DNA from: CAMUQR01 sp963516005
GTDB lineage: Bacteria; Patescibacteriota; Saccharimonadia; Saccharimonadales; Saccharimonadaceae
NCBI GenBank assembly: GCA_963516005.1
Contig: CAUPYP010000003.1
Location: forward strand, 1-64,000
Direction of reading: 5' to 3'
DNA length: 64,000 nt
Shown here: positions 6,804 to 15,251 of the stretch, piece after piece
Numbering within the stretch: position 1 is the first letter of the stretch
How the letters are laid out: the number at the start of each line of letters is the position of its first letter
The notes under the pieces: model-generated
Databases searched by the model: none
What the model was told of the DNA's origin: nothing
Seen by the model: only the letters and a program-made list of their open reading frames with translations
Position numbers and translations under genes: made by a program

Positions 6804-9800
6804 ATGAAATTTAAAGCTAATAGTCGCCGGCGGGCGCTAGAATACGAAAAAGCGATTTTGGATTTTTGGAAAGAAAATAAGGTGTTTGAACAATCGGTGG
6901 AGCGACGCTCGCCAGATAATGCCTATGTGTTTTATGACGGTCCACCATTTATCACTGGCGTGCCACATCACGGCACACTGCTGAGTTCAATTATTAAAGA
7001 CGTGGTGCCACGCTACTGGACGATGCAAGGTAAGCGCGTCGAGCGCGTTTGGGGCTGGGACTGTCATGGTTTGCCAGCGGAAAACTTCGTTGAAAAACAG
7101 CTCAATATCGTTGACCGTCGCCAGATTGTGGCGCGTGCTGATGACCCGGTACCGCTTGATAAAGATGGCAATGCTTTGCCAACTATCAGCCTCGAAACTT
7201 ACATCACTAAAGCGCGCGAATCGATGGTTGCTAATTCCGAAACTTGGGAAGGGGTAATTGATCGCATTGGTCGCTGGGTAGATTTTAAAGGTGCTTATCG
7301 GACCATGGATAAAAACTTCATGGAGAGCGTCTGGTGGGCGTTTCAACAGTTATACGAAGCGGGCAAAATCTACGAAGGCGAAAAAGTATTGATGTATGAT
7401 ACTAAGTTTGCTACCCCGGTGAGTAAGGCTGAAGTGACGATGGACAACGACGCCTACCAAACAGTCACCGACCCGAGTGTCTATGTGAAGTTTAAATTAT
7501 TATCAGCATCGGCTGATCAGATTTCTTCGGATCGCTCCTCAAGCCTATCTTCACAGGATTCGTCGCTGTATTCTCGTAGCGACTCGAAATACTCCTCAGA
7601 AACAGATTCAGCCGATGTGTACGTTTTAGCCTGGAGTACCACGCCGTGGACGTTGCCAGCCAACTTGATGCTGGCGGTTAATCCAGAGTTGACTTATGCG
7701 GAAGTGCTGGTTGATGGTGAACGACTAATTTTAGCAAAAAATGCCATTGAGCAGGTTTTGACCGATGAAAAACATCACCTGCTCGAGTACGAATTGGTCC
7801 GTGAGTTTCCGGGCAGTGAATTAGCGGGACGAGCTTACCAACCGCTTGATACGGGTTCGACTTGGCCAAATCACCCCGCTGTACACCACATTTATTCGGC
7901 TGATTTTGTGGCCAGCGATTCAGGTACTGGCATCGTCCATATTGCGCCGGCTTATGGTGAAGACGACTTCGTACTGGCGAAACAACACGGCGTGGGTGCT
8001 TTTCATGTGATTGATGATAACGGTTATTATTTTGACTCCAATTATAAAGGTTTGGAAGTCTGGGACAATAACAAATTTATCGCTAAGGATCTAAAAGAAA
8101 AGGGGATCGTTTGGAAAATCGACTACATTCGCCACGAATATCCGTTCAATCCACGTTCAAAACAGCGGATTATGTATCGGGCAATTCCGTCGTGGTTTAT
8201 GGATATTGAACATCAAAAACCGTTGATGCTGGAAGAAAACGAGCATATTAACTGGTTCCCAGCGCACTTAAAACATGGTCGGTTCGCCAAAAATATCGAT
8301 CAAGCACCAGATTGGAACTTATCGCGTGACCGTTTCTGGGCGACAGCGATGCCAGTTTGGAAATCAGCATCGGGTAAGATTAAAGTCGTCGGTTCTTATG
8401 CTGAATTAAAAGAGCTATCGGGTATTGAGCTGGAGGACTATCACCGACCATGGGTGGATGAAATTACCTTTGAAATTGATGGTGAAAAATATACCCGCAT
8501 TGATAAAGTGCTGGACTGTTGGTTTGAGTCGGGCTCAATGCCGTTTGCTCAGCTTCATTATCCGTTTGACAATAAAGAAAAATTTGAGAAGAATTACCCA
8601 GCTGACTTTATTGTGGAATATGTCGGGCAGGTTCGAGCTTGGTTTTACTATGTCCATGCCGTCAATACCGCACTGGCGGAAATTGGGGCGTTTGGTGATA
8701 ATTTGCAACATAAAAACGCCTTTAAAAACGTCATTACTACCGGAGTAGTGGCGGGTAATGACGGTCGCAAAATGTCCAAATCGCTCGGTAATTTCACTGA
8801 TCCGAATGAGTTGATGGACAAGTTTTCGGCTGATAGTTTGCGTTTCTTACTGATTCAGTCGCCACTGCTGAACGGCGAGGATTTTGCCTTGCTTGATAAA
8901 GATGTGGCTGATGTGGCGCGCAAGCTGACGATGATTTGGAATATGTATGATTTCTTCACAATGTATGCCGAGGTTGATGACTGGGAATTCGATGGACAAT
9001 TAGTTGATCCATTGACAACTGATTTGAAAAACCCACTTGATCGTTGGGTGGTGTCGCGAGTCCATCAACTCCGCAACCAAATCACCGACAATATGAATGT
9101 TTATGACATTCCGCATGCGGTTGAGGATGTGCTGTTGTTTATTGATGATGCCTCAAACTGGTTTGTGCGTCGGTCGCGTCGTCGTTTCTGGAAGAGCGAG
9201 GACGATACTGATAAACACCAAGCTTACCAGACTTTGCACTATGTTCTGAGCTATTTAGCATTGATTTTAGCGCCGTTTGTGCCGTTTTTGTCTGAAGAAT
9301 TGTGGCAAAAAATGGTTGGTGGTGAGTCGGTTCATCTCCAAAACTGGCCACGGGTGGGTCAAATTGATGAACAAATTGTGGCTGATATGGCGGAACTGCG
9401 CGGTTTTGTGAATGAAGCTTTGGCGTTACGCGCCAAGGCTGGTGTTAAGATTCGTCAACCGCTATCCGAGGTGGTCTTGCCGCGCTCAGCTGATGGCGTG
9501 GAATGGTTCAGTGACATTCTGCTTGAAGAGTTGAATGTTAAGCGAGTTAGCTGGCAGGCGGAATCTTCGGCGATTGCGCTGGATCTGACAATTACACCGG
9601 ACCTTAAGAACGAAGGCCTGGCGCGTGAAGTAATTCGGGCTGTCCAAAATGGTCGCAAAAAAGCTGGACTTAATGTTGATGACCGTATTAATCTGGCATT
9701 GATGAGCGATGATTCAGTTCTTACTCAGGCGATTACTCAGTTTAAAGATGAGATTTATGCCGAAACACTAGCGATTGGCGAGCAAATTGCTCAGGCTGAT

Positions 9801-9869
9801 GCCTATGATGAAATGGTTCAAGTCGAAAAAATGAACTTGGCCTTCAAGTTGGAAAAAGCTTCAGTTTAA
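6804..9869 (+). CDS. ileS: Isoleucyl-tRNA synthetase (type 2-like)
   Basis: Charges tRNA-Ile in the cytoplasm. The 1021-residue class I synthetase has the HIGH-equivalent PHHG (about 54-57), GWDCHGLPAE, editing-domain WSTTPWTLPAN and KMSKS at 656-660 (GRKMSKSLGN). The catalytic region (IIKDVVPRYWTMQGK) resembles type 2 (archaeal/eukaryotic-like) IleRS, a group often naturally tolerant to mupirocin; that is inference. A Ser/Asp-rich insert of about 37 residues (about 235-271) interrupts the usual link before the editing motif. AAAGGAG lies upstream of ATG 6804. It is the last gene of the T-box operon, nearly 3 kb from the T-box. Confidence 0.97.
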   Translation: MKFKANSRRRALEYEKAILDFWKENKVFEQSVERRSPDNAYVFYDGPPFITGVPHHGTLLSSIIKDVVPRYWTMQGKRVERVWGWDCHGLPAENFVEKQLNIVDRRQIVARADDPVPLDKDGNALPTISLETYITKARESMVANSETWEGVIDRIGRWVDFKGAYRTMDKNFMESVWWAFQQLYEAGKIYEGEKVLMYDTKFATPVSKAEVTMDNDAYQTVTDPSVYVKFKLLSASADQISSDRSSSLSSQDSSLYSRSDSKYSSETDSADVYVLAWSTTPWTLPANLMLAVNPELTYAEVLVDGERLILAKNAIEQVLTDEKHHLLEYELVREFPGSELAGRAYQPLDTGSTWPNHPAVHHIYSADFVASDSGTGIVHIAPAYGEDDFVLAKQHGVGAFHVIDDNGYYFDSNYKGLEVWDNNKFIAKDLKEKGIVWKIDYIRHEYPFNPRSKQRIMYRAIPSWFMDIEHQKPLMLEENEHINWFPAHLKHGRFAKNIDQAPDWNLSRDRFWATAMPVWKSASGKIKVVGSYAELKELSGIELEDYHRPWVDEITFEIDGEKYTRIDKVLDCWFESGSMPFAQLHYPFDNKEKFEKNYPADFIVEYVGQVRAWFYYVHAVNTALAEIGAFGDNLQHKNAFKNVITTGVVAGNDGRKMSKSLGNFTDPNELMDKFSADSLRFLLIQSPLLNGEDFALLDKDVADVARKLTMIWNMYDFFTMYAEVDDWEFDGQLVDPLTTDLKNPLDRWVVSRVHQLRNQITDNMNVYDIPHAVEDVLLFIDDASNWFVRRSRRRFWKSEDDTDKHQAYQTLHYVLSYLALILAPFVPFLSEELWQKMVGGESVHLQNWPRVGQIDEQIVADMAELRGFVNEALALRAKAGVKIRQPLSEVVLPRSADGVEWFSDILLEELNVKRVSWQAESSAIALDLTITPDLKNEGLAREVIRAVQNGRKKAGLNVDDRINLALMSDDSVLTQAITQFKDEIYAETLAIGEQIAQADAYDEMVQVEKMNLAFKLEKASV
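7508..7616 (+). repeat. Palindromic in-frame insertion within ileS
   Basis: A 109-bp segment bounded by a perfect 9-bp inverted repeat (ATCGGCTGA 7508-7516, TCAGCCGAT 7608-7616), with an inner hairpin GTCGCT/AGCGAC (7562-7567, 7578-7583). It encodes the Ser/Asp-rich stretch missing from ordinary IleRS between the KFKLL strand and the WSTTPWT editing motif. It resembles palindromic elements that insert in frame into genes. No second copy was seen in the window. Confidence 0.5.
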
Positions 9870-9877
9870 ATCCTAAA

Positions 9878-9941
9878 GATGATATAATAAATTAGAAAAT
9901 TGAGGGCAGAGTGACGGGTTTTTAGTCTCAATTATATCATC
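9878..9941 (+). promoter_or_regulatory. Long inverted repeat in the leader of the MBL-fold gene
   Basis: GATGATATAAT (9878-9888) is perfectly complementary to ATTATATCATC (9931-9941), and AATTGAG (9898-9904) to CTCAATT (9927-9933). The AGGAG ribosome binding site (9942-9946) abuts the structure. TATAAT at 9883-9888 may also serve as a -10, in which case only the inner stem is in the RNA. Confidence 0.5.
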
Positions 9942-9957
9942 AGGAGCATAATTAATC

Positions 9958-10806
9958 ATGGATGAGAATGACAAAGATTTATTTCGGCCGAAGTTTTTAT
10001 TTAAACAAACTTTAGCTAATCTCAAAAAATGGGGCAATCGTTTGCCAAAAACACCACTCGAGCCGACTAGGCGAGATTCGGTGACTTTTATTGGTCATTC
10101 AACACTAATGTATGATCTGGACGGCGTGAAAATTATCACCGATCCATTGCTATATAATCAGATTAAACACATTCGTAAAAACACGCCGATTGCCCGCGAG
10201 ACTATCCCTCGGCAGTTTGATTTGATTTTGTTGACGCATTTTCATATGGATCATTTTCACTATCCATCACTGAAACTGCTGGATAAAACTGCTCATGTAA
10301 TCGCTCCGCATGGTGCGAAAACTAAACTCAATAACCTCGGTTTTGATAGCGTCGAAGAGATTGCAATTGGACAAGAAGTTGAGTTTCGTGGCTTAAAAAT
10401 TACTGCTGTGGAGTGCAACCATGACGGTCGGCGTTATTACAGTGGTCCGAAGCGAGATACGCTCAGCTATGTGATTGCCTCATCACAATTTAAACTGTTT
10501 TCGTGTGGCGATACGGCGTTTACTCATAAATTTGACAATATCACATGTGATATAGCGTTTATGCCGGTTGGCTGTTATACACCAGTGCAGTTGCAGGATC
10601 GTCACTGTTCGCCAGAGCAGAGTTTTAAGATGTTTCAGGCGATGGACGCAAAAGTGTTCGTGCCAATTCATTTTGGCACGCTGCAACTAGCGCTTGATAA
10701 CGAACTTCACACCTTGAAGCGGATTACCGACCTCCAACAGATTCATCCTGAGGTAAAAATGCTAGAAATTGGCAAAAATTATCCACTTAGTCAGATTTTA
10801 CGATAG
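9958..10806 (+). CDS. Metallo-beta-lactamase fold hydrolase (UlaG/NAPE-PLD-like)
   Basis: 282-residue MBL-fold enzyme with a two-metal centre. FIGHSTLMYDLDGVKIITDPLL is the N-terminal hallmark of the UlaG/NAPE-PLD-like branch, followed by THFHMDHFH (H94, H96, D98, H99), CNHDGR, FSCGDTAFT and PIHFGT near the C terminus. The branch includes L-ascorbate-6-phosphate lactonase and N-acyl phosphatidylethanolamine phospholipase D; the substrate here is not determinable. AGGAG at 9942-9946 precedes ATG 9958. The gene ends at a strong terminator and forms its own unit. Confidence 0.88.
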   Translation: MDENDKDLFRPKFLFKQTLANLKKWGNRLPKTPLEPTRRDSVTFIGHSTLMYDLDGVKIITDPLLYNQIKHIRKNTPIARETIPRQFDLILLTHFHMDHFHYPSLKLLDKTAHVIAPHGAKTKLNNLGFDSVEEIAIGQEVEFRGLKITAVECNHDGRRYYSGPKRDTLSYVIASSQFKLFSCGDTAFTHKFDNITCDIAFMPVGCYTPVQLQDRHCSPEQSFKMFQAMDAKVFVPIHFGTLQLALDNELHTLKRITDLQQIHPEVKMLEIGKNYPLSQILR

Positions 10807-10826
10807 GGCAGTGGGGCGATCTTGCG

Positions 10827-10865
10827 AAAATCCGCTGGAGGGGCTTACTCCTGGCGGATTTTTAT
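10827..10865 (+). terminator. Intrinsic terminator after the MBL-fold gene
   Basis: AAAATCCGC (10827-10835) pairs with GCGGATTTT (10854-10862), with further pairing of GGAG and CTCC inside and a T-rich tail. Confidence 0.85.
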
Positions 10866-10878
10866 ACAAAACTACTAG

Positions 10879-10907
10879 CTGACAAAGCTAATTAATAGTG
10901 CTACAAT
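10879..10907 (+). promoter_or_regulatory. Promoter of the SPFH gene
   Basis: CTGACA (10879-10884), 17-nt spacer, TACAAT (10902-10907) with the upstream TGC extension. Confidence 0.75.
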
Positions 10908-10934
10908 AAAAATAATTAAACGAAAGGTAGGAAA

Positions 10935-11687
10935 ATGGAATTTATAATTATTGTAATCATTCTGGTGATGTTGATCTCGGGATGCTTGCGTATCGTTAAC
11001 CAAAACGAGCGTGGCGTAGTGATGACATTGGGTAAATTTACCGGTGTTAAAGAGCCGGGTTTGAACTTTTTAGTTCCGGGCATTCAGGTGATGTACAAGG
11101 TAGATATTCGTACTAAAACCGCTGATGTGCCAAATCAAGAAGTCATCACCAAGGATAATATTCCAGTGCAAATTAACGCTGTGGTGTATTATCGAATTCA
11201 GGATGCTGGCAAGGCGATTCTTGAGGTGGAAAACTTTATGCATGCAGTGGCACAATTAGCACAAACTACCATGCGTAATGCTGTCGGTGAGCGGACTTTG
11301 GATGAATTATTGTCAAAACGCGAAGAAATTGCCGAAAATATCAAAGAAATCCTCGATGTTAAAACCGATCCATGGGGTATTGATGTCGAGATTTTGGAAT
11401 TAAAAGACGTTTCAATTCCAAACGACCTGAAGCGCACTATCTCGAAAGTCGCAGAAGCTGAGCGTGAGAAAAAAGCGGTGATTATCAACTCAGAAGGTGA
11501 TAAAATTGCCGCTGCTAACTTGGCGGAGGCGGCTCGCACGCTGAACTCCGCGCCAGGCGCAATGCACTTGCGTACTTTGCAATCGATTAATGACTTGTCG
11601 AGCGACCAATCAAATACAATTATTTGGATGATTCCAACTGAAGTACTTGATGCGGTTAAAGGCTTCGGCGAAAAAATGCGCCAATAA
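10935..11687 (+). CDS. SPFH/band 7 (stomatin-like) membrane protein
   Basis: 250-residue stomatin-type protein. A single N-terminal hydrophobic hairpin (about residues 2-18) is followed by the SPFH domain: VNQNERGVVMTLGKF, EPGLNFLVPG, VDIRTKTADVPNQEVITKDN and the AEREKKAVIINSEGDK coiled-coil region. Such proteins oligomerise on the inner face of membranes and organise microdomains or proteases. No NfeD partner is adjacent, which is unusual for bacterial stomatins. GAAAGGTAGG precedes ATG 10935. It is bounded by its own promoter and terminator. Confidence 0.93.
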   Translation: MEFIIIVIILVMLISGCLRIVNQNERGVVMTLGKFTGVKEPGLNFLVPGIQVMYKVDIRTKTADVPNQEVITKDNIPVQINAVVYYRIQDAGKAILEVENFMHAVAQLAQTTMRNAVGERTLDELLSKREEIAENIKEILDVKTDPWGIDVEILELKDVSIPNDLKRTISKVAEAEREKKAVIINSEGDKIAAANLAEAARTLNSAPGAMHLRTLQSINDLSSDQSNTIIWMIPTEVLDAVKGFGEKMRQ

Positions 11688-11717
11688 TTTTAGACGATAT
11701 AGTTATTAACTAAAATT

Positions 11718-11750
11718 AAAACCAGCCTCTGCATTGTGGGGCTGGTTTTT
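11718..11750 (+). terminator. Intrinsic terminator after the SPFH gene
   Basis: AAAACCAGCC (11718-11727) pairs with GGCTGGTTTT (11740-11749) and is followed by T. The next gene's -10 begins 5 nt later. Confidence 0.9.
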
Positions 11751-11766
11751 GTGCTATAATAAGCTT

Positions 11767-12219
11767 ATGATTTACGGTGGTTTATTATTGCTAATGTTAG
11801 GGTTGATTTATATTACTAAACGCTCAATCTCTCAGGCGTTAGTGGTGTTAATGGCTACTTCGGTGTTGGCTGGGTTGGTGACGGCTGATTTAGCTAATTT
11901 GGTCGTTAGTATGTCGTCGAGTTTACCGCGAGCCTCGGTGACTGCGGTGGTGCGACTCGCTATTTTACTCTTGCCGATGCTGGTGGTATTAATGCGTGCG
12001 CCGAAGATCAGTCGAGATTTATTATTTAAACTTGTCGATAGTGCGCTAATAACAGCGGTGATTATTATTTTGGCGGGCTCAACTGTGGCGAGCGTTATTA
12101 AACTCGATAGCTGGTCAGTCCAGGCTCAAACTGTGATTATGCAAAACTCCAAATGGTTGTTAATTGGGGCAGGGCTTTATGGTTTTTATGGCTTGTTAAA
12201 AAAGTCAGAAGACGCTTAA
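11767..12219 (+). CDS. Four-helix membrane protein of unknown function
   Basis: 150-residue hydrophobic protein with about four membrane segments (roughly residues 2-18, 25-48, 62-80, 90-112, with a further helix near the C terminus) and a short charged tail KKSEDA. No family is recognised. TATAAT (11755-11760), with TGC before it, lies 6 nt from ATG 11767 and no ribosome binding site is present, so the gene is a clear leaderless candidate. Upstream in-frame codons fall inside the preceding terminator and were rejected. Confidence 0.65.
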   Translation: MIYGGLLLLMLGLIYITKRSISQALVVLMATSVLAGLVTADLANLVVSMSSSLPRASVTAVVRLAILLLPMLVVLMRAPKISRDLLFKLVDSALITAVIIILAGSTVASVIKLDSWSVQAQTVIMQNSKWLLIGAGLYGFYGLLKKSEDA

Positions 12220-12222
12220 AAC

Positions 12223-12251
12223 TTGAATTTAACAGATAAGCTGTGTATAAT
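12223..12251 (+). promoter_or_regulatory. Promoter of the YebC-family gene
   Basis: TTGAAT (12223-12228), 17-nt spacer, TATAAT (12246-12251). Confidence 0.75.
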
Positions 12252-12292
12252 TTAGGTTAAATTTAAATAAAATTAAACGAAAAGTAGGTATC

Positions 12293-13003
12293 ATGGCAGG
12301 ACATAGTAAATGGGCACAAATCAAGCGCCAAAAAGGCGTGAATGACGCGAAACGCGGAGCGATTTTTACTAAAATTGGTAATCAGATTGCGATTGCAGCG
12401 CGTGGTGGAACTGATCCGCTGACTAACTCGGCGCTGGCGATGGTGATTGAAAAGGCCAAACAAGCCAATATGCCAAAAGCCAACATTGAAAAGGCGATTG
12501 CGCGGGTGGCTGATAAAAATGCCGCTCAACTCGAGGAGATTATTTATGAAGGATATGGTCCAAACGGAGTGGGATTTGTGATCGAAACTGCTACCGATAA
12601 CCGCAACCGAACTTTGCCAGAGGTGAAAACTGCGCTTACTAAAAACGGTGGACGCTTTGCCGACCCAGGCAGTGTGCTGTTTCAGTTTAAACAAAAAGGC
12701 GTATTAATGACTGCAGGCTTGACTGAGGATCAGATGCTGGAGATTCTAGACGCAGGGGCGCTTGATATCAAGGATGAGGGCGAAGAGTTCGTGATTTATA
12801 CCGAACCACGTGATATGCTGGCAGTAAAAGCTAAGGTGGAAGAGCTAGGTGTTGAGCTCAAGCAAGCTGAGCTTGAATACGTGGCAGATAATCTAATTGC
12901 GATTACTGATGATGAATCCGCACAAAAAATCCTAAAAATCATGAACGCAATTGATGACCTAGATGATGTGGTCAATGTCTATACGAACGCAGATCTGAAT
13001 TAA
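12293..13003 (+). CDS. YebC/PmpR-family protein (TACO1-like)
   Basis: 236-residue DUF28 protein with the family signature MAGHSKWAQIKRQKGVNDAK, then ANMPKANIEKAI and YEGYGPNGVGFVIE. Members act as DNA-binding regulators (PmpR) or, like TACO1 and recent YebC studies, help ribosomes translate difficult sequences such as proline runs. Length is normal. GAAAAGTAGG-type Shine-Dalgarno sequence precedes ATG 12293. It is a single-gene unit with its own promoter and terminator, although in many bacteria yebC sits beside ruvC, which is found 3.5 kb downstream here. Confidence 0.95.
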   Translation: MAGHSKWAQIKRQKGVNDAKRGAIFTKIGNQIAIAARGGTDPLTNSALAMVIEKAKQANMPKANIEKAIARVADKNAAQLEEIIYEGYGPNGVGFVIETATDNRNRTLPEVKTALTKNGGRFADPGSVLFQFKQKGVLMTAGLTEDQMLEILDAGALDIKDEGEEFVIYTEPRDMLAVKAKVEELGVELKQAELEYVADNLIAITDDESAQKILKIMNAIDDLDDVVNVYTNADLN

Positions 13004-13009
13004 TTCTTA

Positions 13010-13041
13010 ATCGCTCGGTTAAACGCCGAGTGATTTTTTTA
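13010..13041 (+). terminator. Intrinsic terminator after the YebC-family gene
   Basis: ATCGCTCGG (13010-13018) pairs with CCGAGTGAT (13026-13034), then seven Ts. Confidence 0.92.
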
Positions 13042-13064
13042 AAAAAATCAACGAAAGGGTGGCG

Positions 13065-14540
13065 ATGCAACAAAAATTAACGAGAATTATATATGGATTA
13101 GTGGGTGCTTTGGTGGGGTGGATGTTGATAACAACGCCCGTGCTAGCTAGCGATGGAAAGATAAAAACCGACACATCAAAAGATCAGTCGGCGACTCAGC
13201 AGGTGATTGATTTACGAATCATCAAAGTCCAAATCAAACATGGTAATCTTAAAAATAATCAGTTCGTGGTACTTAAAAATTACGGCGTGCCAGTGAAGCT
13301 CGGTGATTTGAAATTGCGATTTCTGACTGGCGACTCCCCTGTCGTCAAGAGGGAAGTGGTGCTGGGTGAATTGCAGCTTAGCAAAACTAACACTCAGCTA
13401 GCGACTGGTGAAGTGTTGATTCTAGTTAATAATCTGGAACTGGCGAAGAATTTTCTGAATTTACAAACCAATTTGGTTCAGTGTTTAAGTAATTGTCATT
13501 CGGCTGAACCTTGGTTGGAGCTGGGTAAGGCGGGGACTAAACAGCAACTCCAAGTTATCTATCAGTCGACGAATCAGGTTATTGCTCAGTTTAATTATCT
13601 GAAAACTGCGCCGAATGCTTCGAGTGATTATCATCAGTTCGCTGATTATGATTTTTTGAGCGTGGTGACGATCAACGGTCGAGAAAGTGACATTTGGCAG
13701 GGGTTTTCGGCACTGCGAGCTGATCCACTTTGGCTGAAGGCCGAGCAATTACCACCATTTACAGCGCCTGAACTAAAATGCAAGACGAGCGAGGAATTAA
13801 TCGATGGTCAGTGTTTGCAAAAATGTGCCAAAAATTACACGAGAAAACTCGACACGGGGATCTGTGAACGCGACCCCTGCCCGACCGGCCAAGAATTAGA
13901 TAAGGCGACTGATACCTGTGTTGTACCGCCAATAACTTGTCAAGAAGGGCATATCTTAAATCCAACCACTAAGCGTTGCAACAAAATTAAAGCCATTGAA
14001 CCGAAAAACTGCCCCGACGGCTATGTACTAAACTCAGAAACTAATCGCTGCCATAAAATTAAAATCACCGAACCAAAAAACTGTCCTGATGGCTATGTCC
14101 TGAATCTTGCAACCAATCGTTGCAATAAAATTGTACTAGCAGTTGCGAAACCACCTTGCCCTGACGGTCAATTGCGCCATCCAGAGACTGGTCGTTGTCG
14201 CAAGATTGTCCTCGAGGCGGAATGCACAAATGAACAGGAGCTTATCAATGGCAAATGCTTGAAACGTTGCGCCGATAATCAAATCCGCAATCCACTAACT
14301 AATCGTTGTCAAAAAGTCGAGCAAGCTTGCCAGGCGGGTTTTACGAAGGACTCAGTGACTGGTATTTGTGTAAAAAATGTAACTGCGCCTGCATCATTGC
14401 CTAACCCAAAAGCTACCGAGTCAGCTGATAAAAGTTTTGGTTTTGATTGGTTGAAGCTACTTAATTCTCCACTTTCGGGTGCGGTCGTAGCTAGTGTAGT
14501 CTTCGCGGTTTATGATAAGTTTTTCCGTACTAAAAATTAA
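13065..14540 (+). CDS. Secreted Cys-repeat surface protein with a C-terminal membrane anchor
   Basis: 491 residues. A signal peptide (about 1-28, IIYGLVGALVGWMLITTPVLA) is followed by a beta domain resembling a lamin-tail fold (about 45-130: VVLKNYGVPVKL, GEVLILVNN). Residues 239-438 hold ten tandem units beginning and ending in Cys, typified by CPDGYVLNSETNRC, giving 20 or more cysteines. A hydrophobic segment (about 467-487) and a basic end (KFFRTKN) anchor the C terminus. The repeats should form short disulphide-closed loops outside the cell. Similar repeat proteins occur in Saccharibacteria, where a role in host contact is plausible but unproven. ATG 13065 has GAAAGGG upstream. Confidence 0.75.
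   Translation: MQQKLTRIIYGLVGALVGWMLITTPVLASDGKIKTDTSKDQSATQQVIDLRIIKVQIKHGNLKNNQFVVLKNYGVPVKLGDLKLRFLTGDSPVVKREVVLGELQLSKTNTQLATGEVLILVNNLELAKNFLNLQTNLVQCLSNCHSAEPWLELGKAGTKQQLQVIYQSTNQVIAQFNYLKTAPNASSDYHQFADYDFLSVVTINGRESDIWQGFSALRADPLWLKAEQLPPFTAPELKCKTSEELIDGQCLQKCAKNYTRKLDTGICERDPCPTGQELDKATDTCVVPPITCQEGHILNPTTKRCNKIKAIEPKNCPDGYVLNSETNRCHKIKITEPKNCPDGYVLNLATNRCNKIVLAVAKPPCPDGQLRHPETGRCRKIVLEAECTNEQELINGKCLKRCADNQIRNPLTNRCQKVEQACQAGFTKDSVTGICVKNVTAPASLPNPKATESADKSFGFDWLKLLNSPLSGAVVASVVFAVYDKFFRTKN
13955..14345 (+). repeat. DNA-level tandem repeats coding the Cys units
   Basis: Units of about 70-80 bp share phrases such as CTATGT, AATCG(C/T)TGC and ATAAAATT. The two at about 14005-14067 and 14074-14136 are near copies, which points to recent duplication within an older repeat array. 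Confidence 0.7.
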
Positions 14541-14994
14541 CACCTTCGTGGCGTAGGAGTTGCTTTTTTAGCTCCGCACCAAACGCATACTCACCAAGAC
14601 TGCCATCGCTTTTAATGATGCGGTGACAGGGGATAATGATCGGCAAGGGATTATGCTTGCAAATACTCCCCACGGCGCGTGCGGCACCAGGGTGGCCTGC
14701 CAAATTTGCTAGCTGACTGTAACTAAGGGTTTGACCAGTGGGAATTTGGCGCATCTGTTCTAAAACTACTCGGCGAAAATCCCCCGTCGGTAAAATAATT
14801 TTCATTTGATTGAGAGCTTGATAATCACCAGCCATATATTGCCGAAAAAGCTGACGATAGGGGTGGTTTTTCAGATATGTTATCTCCCCTGTCGGTGGCT
14901 GAAATAGGACTTGCTGAACTCGGTCGAGCTCATCAATCACCAGCCAGATTTTGAGCCAAGCATCATTAATTTCTACACTACGTAGGTGATTCAT
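14530..14994 (-). CDS. ogt: Methylated-DNA--protein-cysteine methyltransferase
   Basis: Repairs O6-alkylguanine by irreversible transfer of the alkyl group to its own cysteine. The 154-residue protein has the AdaC/MGMT domain with the active site IIPCHRII (C123), the GQTLSYSQLANLAG helix-turn-helix and GAARAVGSICKHNP. The start is set at 14994: TACAAT (15007-15002) lies 7 nt upstream with the TGC extension, fitting a leaderless mRNA, and MNHLRSVEIN begins the conserved part. A longer frame to 15093 has no better start. The 3' end overlaps the end of the convergent Cys-repeat gene by 11 nt. Confidence 0.9.
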   Translation of the reverse strand: MNHLRSVEINDAWLKIWLVIDELDRVQQVLFQPPTGEITYLKNHPYRQLFRQYMAGDYQALNQMKIILPTGDFRRVVLEQMRQIPTGQTLSYSQLANLAGHPGAARAVGSICKHNPLPIIIPCHRIIKSDGSLGEYAFGAELKKQLLRHEGVNF

Positions 14995-15121
14995 AAAAAT
15001 CATTGTAGCACAATTGACTTGCGCTTGGTGGCGACATATAATTAAAATGTCCGCATTATGTGGGATTGGCAATCCGCTATCAAATAGCACCAATCATATC
15101 CATTAATGCGAAAAATAACGT

Positions 15122-15198
15122 CGGGGTGTGGCGCAGTTTGGTAGCGCGCACCGTTCGGGACGGTGAGGTCGCTGGTTCGAATCCAGTCATCCCGACCA
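15122..15198 (+). tRNA. tRNA-Pro (anticodon CGG)
   Basis: CGGGGTG acceptor arm (15122-15128) pairs with CATCCCG (15188-15194), followed by encoded ACCA. The anticodon stem CACCG/CGGTG encloses loop TTCGGGA, giving CGG. The T-arm GGTTCGAATCC is intact. Confidence 0.96.
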
Positions 15199-15251
15199 GA
15201 TTAAAATGATTTTTAAGATTTTTTGTTAAACACAAGAAAGGATTTAACTTT

